DNA of 8,100 bases, from assembly GCA_009923895.1 (NCBI GenBank), contig RFSP01000074.1:1-8100 (forward strand), in the 5' to 3' direction. Positions 1 through 4,946 of the stretch are shown here, in pieces. Each line of letters begins with the position of its first letter. Within the stretch, counting starts at the first letter, position 1. Position numbers and translations under genes: made by a program. The notes under the pieces were generated by a model. The model was not told where the DNA came from. It worked only from the letters and a program-made list of their open reading frames with translations, and made no database searches. Source of the DNA: Betaproteobacteria bacterium (GTDB lineage Bacteria; Pseudomonadota; Gammaproteobacteria; Burkholderiales; Burkholderiaceae_C).

Positions 1-551
1 ACGCGCTTGAGGTCCGACTCCAGGCTGTGGGCCACCCGCTCCAAGTCAAATGCCCCCACCGCCGGATTCTTGCTGTACAGCGTCAAAGTGACGATGGGCA
101 CATCGTCAATGCCTTTGGGCTTGATGATGGGATCCAACACGCCCAAGCCTTTGGGCAACCAATCGGCGTTGGCCTGAATGGTGTCGTGCAGGCGAACGAG
201 CGCTTCTGTCCGAGGCACCCCGACCTTGAATTGCACCGTGATCACCGCCAGACCGGGTCGCGAGACTGACATCACATGCTCAATGCCCGAAATCTGGGCC
301 AGGACCTGCTCGGCGGGCCCCGCCACCATGTGCTCGACGTCTTTGACCGACGCTCCAGGAAAAGGAATGAGCACGTTGGCCATGGTGACGTTGATTTGCG
401 GCTCTTCTTCGCGCGGCGTGACCACCACGGCAAAAACACCCAGCAAGAACGCCACCAAGGCCAGCAAGGGGGTGATTTGGGCTTTCTGAAAAAACGCCGC
501 GATGCGGCCGGACGCGCCCAAGGCGCCTGGGACCAAAGAAGGCTCAGTCAT
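1..551 (-). CDS. RND efflux permease, N-terminal part (runs off window)
   Basis: This is the first 183 codons of an inner-membrane RND-superfamily pump, normally about 1,000-1,050 residues, so more than 80% lies outside the window. RND pumps export compounds from periplasm or membrane using the proton gradient, together with an adaptor and an outer-membrane channel. Residues about 27-45 form the first membrane helix, followed by the motif TPREEEPQI (45-53) and the start of the periplasmic porter domain with FPGAS (64-68) and a GIEHV stretch (89-93). The TPREEEPQ-type sequence is typical of a proteobacterial RND subgroup I recall as poorly characterised, rather than classic AcrB. The ATG at 551 is preferred over the one at 557 because AAAGGGG (559-565) lies 7 bases upstream. 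The gene starts 16 bases after the adaptor stop, so the two are surely co-transcribed. The substrate cannot be told from this part. Confidence 0.9.
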   Translation of the reverse strand, partial: MTEPSLVPGALGASGRIAAFFQKAQITPLLALVAFLLGVFAVVVTPREEEPQINVTMANVLIPFPGASVKDVEHMVAGPAEQVLAQISGIEHVMSVSRPGLAVITVQFKVGVPRTEALVRLHDTIQANADWLPKGLGVLDPIIKPKGIDDVPIVTLTLYSKNPAVGAFDLERVAHSLESDLKR

Positions 552-558
552 GGTCATG

Positions 559-565
559 CCCCTTT
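559..565 (-). promoter_or_regulatory. Shine-Dalgarno site of the RND permease gene
   Basis: Read on the minus strand this is AAAGGGG, 7 bases before the ATG at 551 but only 1 base before the in-frame ATG at 557. The spacing favours 551 as the start. It lies in the short gap after the adaptor stop codon. Confidence 0.55.
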
Positions 566-567
566 GC

Positions 568-1659
568 TCATCGAGCCGCCGCAGCCACCTGGGGCTCCAG
601 AGCCACCTTGTCGCCGGGGGTCAGGCCTGACAAGATTTCCACCTGCGGCCCTTCGCTGCGTCCGAGCCTGACTTGGCGCAACAAGGCTTTGCCATCAGCT
701 GCCAGCACATACACCCCCGAGACTTCGGCACGCCGTACCACGGCCGTGGCCGGTATCCAGATCCGCGCGTCCGTGGCATGGGTGGAGGATGCAGTGGTCG
801 GCAAAGGCAACCACACCCGCGCGAACATGCCCGGACTCACACCTTGCAGTCCGGCGGGCAATTCCGCTCGAATTTGCATGGTCAAGGTGGTGGGGTCCAC
901 GGTGGGCAACCGCTGCACACGCACCGGTGCCACCCAAGGGCCGGGCGACATCAAGCCCGGTACTTCAAGGCGCAGCTTCGCCAGATCGGGGTGCATGGCC
1001 ACGGTTTGCGCCACAGCGGCCGTGACCCTCAGGGCACCCGGCTCGTACACCGTAAAAAGAGGCCGTCCTGGCATGGCCATGTCCCCCAACTGCACAGGAA
1101 CGTCGGCGATCACGCCGCTAAATGGTGCCTTCACCACGTAAAAGCCGCTTTGTGTGCGTGCGGCACCGGCCTGTGCCAGTTGGGCGTTGGCTTGAGCGGC
1201 GGTGGCTTTGAATTCAGACTCTGCGCGGTCCAAGGCCGCCCGGCTGATGAACTGCTGGGCATAAAGCTGCCGTTGACGGTCCCAATCCCGCGAGGCCAGC
1301 TCCAGCGTGGCTTTGGCTGCTGCCGCTTGAGCGTCGCTGGCGGTGGCCGCTTGTTCGGCAGCGCGTGCGTCGATGCGCGCCAAGACCTGCCCTGCAGCCA
1401 CCCGGTCGCCCACCTTGACGGACAGTGACACGATGTTGCCCGCCACCTGGGCCGCAACCACCGCCTGGCGGACGGCCTCCACCACGCCATCAAAGCCAGC
1501 CGCGGACGCTTGGGTGGTGGGGGCCACCGTCAAGGTCTTGAGCTCTACCGCAGGCGCGGCTGCCGCCTGCACAGACGGCAGGAGGGCCACAGACCCGCCG
1601 AGGCACCCCAACAAGGCCAAGACCGGCGGATAAAAGGAGGAAAGGCGAGGCATCTGCAT
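568..1659 (-). CDS. RND efflux periplasmic adaptor (membrane fusion protein)
   Basis: A 363-residue HlyD/AcrA-type adaptor linking the RND pump to an outer-membrane channel. An N-terminal signal is followed by the first half of the lipoyl-like domain (about 74-98, with VKVGDRVAAGQ). Next come an Ala/Gln-rich helical hairpin (about 100-168), the second lipoyl half (about 175-204, with KAPFSGVI and GDMAMPGRP), a beta-barrel (about 208-285, with SPGMFARV) and a membrane-proximal domain to the end. The length suits the family. The signal is ambiguous: signal peptidase I could cut after VQA (residue 32), or LLGC (16-19) could act as a relaxed lipobox. ATGs at 1659 and 1653 are both possible and neither has a clear ribosome site. 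It is first in an operon with the RND permease and divergent from an ArsR-type regulator. No outer-membrane factor gene is visible in the window. Confidence 0.92.
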   Translation of the reverse strand: MQMPRLSSFYPPVLALLGCLGGSVALLPSVQAAAAPAVELKTLTVAPTTQASAAGFDGVVEAVRQAVVAAQVAGNIVSLSVKVGDRVAAGQVLARIDARAAEQAATASDAQAAAAKATLELASRDWDRQRQLYAQQFISRAALDRAESEFKATAAQANAQLAQAGAARTQSGFYVVKAPFSGVIADVPVQLGDMAMPGRPLFTVYEPGALRVTAAVAQTVAMHPDLAKLRLEVPGLMSPGPWVAPVRVQRLPTVDPTTLTMQIRAELPAGLQGVSPGMFARVWLPLPTTASSTHATDARIWIPATAVVRRAEVSGVYVLAADGKALLRQVRLGRSEGPQVEILSGLTPGDKVALEPQVAAAAR

Positions 1660-1707
1660 GTCGTTTGGGGAGAAAAGTGAATGGGCGTTCTCAACGAAGG
1701 ATTTATA

Positions 1708-1736
1708 ATTATTTGCGCATATAGCTAATTAGTCAA
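1708..1736 (-). promoter_or_regulatory. Sigma70-type promoter of the RND efflux operon
   Basis: On the minus strand TTGACT (1731-1736) and AATAAT (1708-1713) are separated by exactly 17 bases. Each matches the sigma70 consensus hexamer at five of six positions. Transcription would start near 1701, leaving a leader of about 42 bases before the adaptor ATG at 1659. The surrounding DNA is AT-rich, in contrast with the GC-rich genes. Identified by eye only. Confidence 0.65.
1710..1723 (+). promoter_or_regulatory. Candidate ArsR-type operator (imperfect dyad)
   Basis: The 14-mer TATTTGCGCATATA is an imperfect palindrome centred between 1716 and 1717, with six of seven base pairs matching. It lies almost wholly in the spacer and -10 of the minus-strand promoter. 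Two TAATTA hexamers flank it (1706-1711 and 1726-1731), 20 bp apart start to start, and the second is part of the perfect 8-bp palindrome CTAATTAG (1725-1732). ArsR/SmtB repressors are dimers that bind AT-rich dyads of this kind over promoters. Binding by the adjacent regulator is inferred. Confidence 0.5.
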
Positions 1737-1737
1737 G

Positions 1738-1743
1738 TACAAT
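1738..1743 (+). promoter_or_regulatory. Likely -10 element for the arsR-type gene
   Basis: TACAAT matches the sigma70 -10 consensus at five of six positions and would start transcription near 1750, giving a leader of about 34 bases. No good -35 lies at 16-18 bases; the best is TTGCGC (1713-1718) with a 19-base spacer, inside the candidate operator. The promoter is therefore weak or needs its DNA context, and it overlaps the minus-strand promoter. Confidence 0.4.
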
Positions 1744-1783
1744 CTTTCGCAATCTCACATCCAGCTCAAGAATTTGGTGCACC

Positions 1784-2155
1784 ATGGAGACTTCGTCTCA
1801 CACATCGGCTTGCGTACGCATGAAAGGTCTTCCCGACGACGCTCTGGTTCAGGTGGCTGCCTACTTTCAGGCCTTGGCGGAGCCCACCCGTTTGAGATTG
1901 CTCAATTTGTTGCGCGAGCAGGAGCGCAGCGTGGGGGAGTTGGCCAGCCTGACCGGATTCAGCGCGGCCAACGTGTCACGCCACTTGACCCTGTTGACTC
2001 AGCATGGCTTGGTGCGCAGGCAGGCGCGAGGCAACAGCGCGATCTATCAGATCGCCGACCCCTCCATCTACGCGCTGTGTGACCTCGTGTGCGGCAACAT
2101 CGCCCGCCGCTTGGATCGGCTGGCCGAAGAACGCGCCGTGTTTGGCGGCTCTTAA
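1784..2155 (+). CDS. ArsR/SmtB-family transcriptional repressor
   Basis: A 123-residue winged-helix regulator. The family hallmark ALAEPTRLRLLNLL (about 29-43) is followed by the helix-turn-helix (about 51-72, recognition helix AANVSRHLTLL), a beta wing (about 75-90) and a last helix (about 93-118). Family members are homodimers that leave DNA on binding metal, metalloid or reactive sulfur species. The classic Cys-x-Cys of the DNA-binding-region helix is absent; the only cysteines are C10, C99 and C103, the last two a C-x3-C pair in the final helix. The divergent position beside the RND operon, with a dyad between them, suggests it represses both. The ATG at 1784 has no clear ribosome site; Met13 at 1820 is an alternative start. 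The gene ends in a stop overlap with the converging amidase gene. The inducer is unknown. Confidence 0.88.
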   Translation: METSSHTSACVRMKGLPDDALVQVAAYFQALAEPTRLRLLNLLREQERSVGELASLTGFSAANVSRHLTLLTQHGLVRRQARGNSAIYQIADPSIYALCDLVCGNIARRLDRLAEERAVFGGS

Positions 2156-3750
2156 GTGCCCCACTCCTGGCTGTCTAGCCCCTGGAGCGCGCGCGGCGGC
2201 ACCCGGGCGGCCGTGGCCTGCTCCCAGGCATAAGCCAGGTTGAGCACCCGGTCGTCGTGCCAAGCCAAGGCCCCAAACGACAACCCACAGGGCAAACCAG
2301 CCACCACGCCCATCGGCACCGTGATGTGGGGGTAACCCGCCACGGCGAAGGGCGATGAGATGCCGCCTCCACCGTAATGATCCCCCAGCAAGGGGTCGAT
2401 GGGCCAAGCCAAACTGCCTGATGGCGCCACCACGGCGTCCAGCCGATGCTGGGCAAACAATGCATCCAAGCCCTCTTGTCGCACCGCGCGATGCAGCGCT
2501 TGCACGGCCTCCAAATATTCGGGCGCCTGCAGGCCCTGGGTGGCCTGCGCCCGCTCGAACAGCTCTTGACCAAAAAACGGCATGACACGACGGGCGTTGC
2601 GCACATTCCAGTCCACCAACTCACCCAGGTTGCGAACCGGCGCATCGGGTTGCCACACCTGCAAATAGCGGTTCAGCCCCTCTTTGAATTCGTGGAGCAT
2701 GAGGGTGATCTCCCAGGGCCCATACAACGAGCGCTGGGGCAGCTCCAAACCCTCTACCACCACGGCGCCTTGGCTGCGCAACACTTGCAGTGCACGCTCA
2801 AATTGTTCGCACACAAAGGGCTGCATCGGCAAGGCCGAGCGGATCACACCCAGGCGGGCCCCCTGCAAGGCGTCTGCGTGCAGGTCGGTCAACCGCCGAA
2901 GGAGTTCGGCGCGAGCACCCAACCCGTGGGTGGCCGGATCGTCCGGGTCCTCAGCGGCCATGGCTTGAAGCAGCACGGCAGCGTCTCGAACGTGGCGCGT
3001 CATGGGCCCGGCCGTGTCTTGAGAGGCCGCAATGGGAATGATGCCGCTGCGGCTGACCATTCCCAGCGTGGGCTTCAGGCCCACCACGCCACACAGGTTG
3101 GCCGGCGAGGTGATGGACCCGTCGGTCTCGGTGCCCACCGCCAGCGCGCAAAAGCCCGCAGCCACCGCCACCGCCGAGCCCGAGCTGGACCCGCTGGGGC
3201 TGCGACTCAGCACGTGGGGGTTGCGCGTTTGGCCGCCTCGGCTGCTCCAGCCGCTGGTGGAGCGGGTGGAGCGAAAGTTGGCCCATTCGCTGAGGTTGGT
3301 TTTGCCCAAGATCACCGCCCCAGCAGCGCGCAAACGGCGAACCAATGGCGCTTCGCCATGGGCTTTCAAGCCCTCCAAGGCCAAAGAGCCTGCCGTGGTG
3401 GCCATGGCGTCGGCCGTGGCGATGTTGTCCTTCAGCAAGACGGGCACACCGTGCAGAGGGCCCAAGCGGTTCACTCCCTCTTGGCCCGCCCGTTCTTGGT
3501 CGCATTGACGCGCCAGGGCCAGGGCGTCTGGGTTGAGCTCCATCACCGAGCCCAGACCCGGTCGCCCGGGGCCCTGAGGCCGATCCATGGCATCGATGCG
3601 AAGCAGACAATGGCGCACCCATTGTTCCGAGCTCCATCGGCCCGCGGCCAGGTCGGCCTGCATGGCATAGACATCGCGGACATCGCAAGGGTCGACAGCA
3701 CCCAAGGGGTCTGGGAACCCTTGGGTGGTGGAGTTCTCAGAGCCTGCCAT
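2152..3750 (-). CDS. Amidase-signature hydrolase, peptide-amidase-like
   Basis: A 532-residue amidase-signature enzyme that hydrolyses an amide bond through a Ser-cisSer-Lys triad. The triad can be placed: Lys107 in VLLKDN, cis-Ser188 in SPSGSSSGS (184-192), and nucleophile Ser212 in GTETDGS (206-212). The 24-residue gap between the two serines equals that of FAAH (S217/S241). The stretch SRSPSGSSSGSAVAVAA and the later SQDTAGPM resemble the peptide amidase (Pam) of Stenotrophomonas maltophilia more than GatA of the tRNA amidotransferase, and no gatB or gatC is nearby. No signal peptide is apparent, so it is probably cytoplasmic. It starts 12 bases after the apbC stop, suggesting co-transcription, though no strong ribosome site is seen; Met30 is an alternative start. 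Its substrate is not identifiable. Confidence 0.9.
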   Translation of the reverse strand: MAGSENSTTQGFPDPLGAVDPCDVRDVYAMQADLAAGRWSSEQWVRHCLLRIDAMDRPQGPGRPGLGSVMELNPDALALARQCDQERAGQEGVNRLGPLHGVPVLLKDNIATADAMATTAGSLALEGLKAHGEAPLVRRLRAAGAVILGKTNLSEWANFRSTRSTSGWSSRGGQTRNPHVLSRSPSGSSSGSAVAVAAGFCALAVGTETDGSITSPANLCGVVGLKPTLGMVSRSGIIPIAASQDTAGPMTRHVRDAAVLLQAMAAEDPDDPATHGLGARAELLRRLTDLHADALQGARLGVIRSALPMQPFVCEQFERALQVLRSQGAVVVEGLELPQRSLYGPWEITLMLHEFKEGLNRYLQVWQPDAPVRNLGELVDWNVRNARRVMPFFGQELFERAQATQGLQAPEYLEAVQALHRAVRQEGLDALFAQHRLDAVVAPSGSLAWPIDPLLGDHYGGGGISSPFAVAGYPHITVPMGVVAGLPCGLSFGALAWHDDRVLNLAYAWEQATAARVPPRALQGLDSQEWGT

Positions 3751-3762
3751 CAGCGAGGCGGC

Positions 3763-4854
3763 TCAGGTGTTCTTCGACACCGTGATGGTGGGGAACTTGC
3801 TGCTGAAGTCTTTGGCCTTTTGAGCGATCTTGACAGCGATCGTGCGGGCCACGGCCTTGTAGAGTTGGGCCACCTCGCTGTCGGGGGCTGCCACCACGGT
3901 GGGGCGCCCTGAATCGGCTTGCTCGCGAATGGCCATGGTCAGAGGCAAAGCGCCCAGGTAGTCCACCTTGTATTGCTCGGCCATGCGTTTTCCGCCGTCG
4001 GCCCCAAAAATGTGCTCGGTGTGGCCGCATTGCGGGCAGCAATACACCGCCATGTTTTCCACAATGCCCAAGATCGGCACGCCCACCTTTTCAAACATGG
4101 ACAAGCCCTTCTTGGCGTCGAGCAGGGCAATGTCTTGGGGCGTGGTGACGATGACGGCACCGGTGAGCGGGACGCGTTGCGACATCGTTAAGGCAATGTC
4201 TCCCGTCCCAGGAGGCATGTCCACCAACAGGTAATCCAACTCTCCCCAGTGCGTTTGGCGAAGCAATTGGTCCAGCGCCTGTGTGGCCATGGGACCGCGC
4301 CAAATCATGGCCTGATCGTCGTCGACCAAAAATCCGATGGACATCACTGCCACCCCGTAATTGGTCAGTGGCTGCATGGTCTTGCCGTCGGTGCTTTCGG
4401 GCCGGCCCGATAGGCCCATCATCAGGGGCTGGCTCGGGCCGTAGATGTCGGCGTCCAAAATGCCCACTTTGGCTCCCTCAGCGGCCAGGGCCAAAGCCAA
4501 ATTGGCCGTGGTGGTGCTTTTGCCCACGCCGCCCTTGCCGGAGGCCACCGCCACCACGTTCTTTACGCCAGGCAACAAGGCCACACCCCGCTGGACCGCA
4601 TGGGCAATGACCTTCCAGCCCACGTTGACGCTGACGTTGCGCACCCCGGGCACCGAGCGGACGGCATCAATCACGCCTTGTCGAATGGAGGGCACCAGGC
4701 TGGCGGCGGGATAGCCCAACTCAACGTCGAGCGACACATCATCGCCATCCAGGCGCAGATTTTTGACCAGCTTGGCGCTGACCAAATCTTTGCCCGTGGC
4801 GGGGTCGAGGACGGATTGAAGCGCTTGTTGAACTTGAGACTCTTGGACGGTCAT
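3763..4854 (-). CDS. apbC: Fe-S cluster carrier ATPase ApbC (Mrp family)
   Basis: A 363-residue P-loop ATPase that binds and hands over Fe-S clusters in the cytoplasm. Numbered from the ATG at 4854, residues 1 to about 85 form the MIP18-type (DUF59) domain, typical of the longer Mrp/ApbC proteins. The deviant Walker A GKGGVGKS is at 106-113, followed by LDADIYGPSQP (about 133-143), the Walker B-like LLVDMPPGTGD (about 209-219) and the Cys-x2-Cys cluster ligand pair C273/C276 in CCPQCGH. All key residues are present. An in-frame GTG at 4917 would add 21 residues; I prefer 4854 because the family normally begins near MTVQESQVQQAL and the extension resembles nothing known. The gene is divergent from metG, the same pairing seen in E. 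coli, and precedes the amidase gene by 12 bases. Confidence 0.95.
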   Translation of the reverse strand: MTVQESQVQQALQSVLDPATGKDLVSAKLVKNLRLDGDDVSLDVELGYPAASLVPSIRQGVIDAVRSVPGVRNVSVNVGWKVIAHAVQRGVALLPGVKNVVAVASGKGGVGKSTTTANLALALAAEGAKVGILDADIYGPSQPLMMGLSGRPESTDGKTMQPLTNYGVAVMSIGFLVDDDQAMIWRGPMATQALDQLLRQTHWGELDYLLVDMPPGTGDIALTMSQRVPLTGAVIVTTPQDIALLDAKKGLSMFEKVGVPILGIVENMAVYCCPQCGHTEHIFGADGGKRMAEQYKVDYLGALPLTMAIREQADSGRPTVVAAPDSEVAQLYKAVARTIAVKIAQKAKDFSSKFPTITVSKNT

Positions 4855-4862
4855 GAAAGCAG

Positions 4863-4876
4863 GATCCACAAGGATC
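4863..4876 (-). other. Small inverted repeat in the apbC leader
   Basis: GATCC and GGATC form a 5-bp stem around a 4-base loop, ending 8 bases before the apbC ATG. If transcribed it could fold next to the start codon. The stem is short and may be chance. Confidence 0.25.
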
Positions 4877-4912
4877 GTCAGGGCTGAAACGGAACCACAG
4901 TCTATCGACTTC

Positions 4913-4940
4913 GTCACAACCCCTCCCGCTTCCCTAGAAT
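4913..4940 (+). promoter_or_regulatory. Likely metG promoter, possibly leaderless
   Basis: TAGAAT (4935-4940) matches the -10 consensus at five of six positions. GTCACA (4913-4918), 16 bases upstream, is a weak -35 with four matches. The expected start site, seven bases beyond the -10, coincides with the A of the metG ATG at 4947. The bases between, GCGGGG, abut the ATG and cannot serve as a normally spaced Shine-Dalgarno site. Confidence 0.45.
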
Positions 4941-4946
4941 GCGGGG

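Noticed and set aside
673..1428. A 251-codon plus-strand open frame
   Set aside because: Antisense shadow of the adaptor gene, whose lipoyl, hairpin and barrel segments are clear on the minus strand.
1..2155. Efflux cassette as a recently transferred island
   Set aside because: Base composition and style of the genes match the housekeeping genes beside them, and there are no transposase, integrase or repeat boundaries. Only the short promoter region is AT-rich, as expected for a promoter.
2125..2160. Possible rho-independent terminator at the end of the arsR-type gene (CGCC...GGCG)
   Set aside because: The stem is only about 4 bp and no T-run follows on either strand.
2152..3750. GatA subunit of the Asp/Glu-tRNA amidotransferase
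   Set aside because: The sequence around the catalytic serines is of the peptide-amidase type, and no gatB or gatC is nearby.
2446..3912. A 488-codon open frame on the plus strand
   Set aside because: It is the codon-register antisense of the amidase and the end of apbC, with the same His/Arg/Gly/Gln-rich composition and no recognisable domain.
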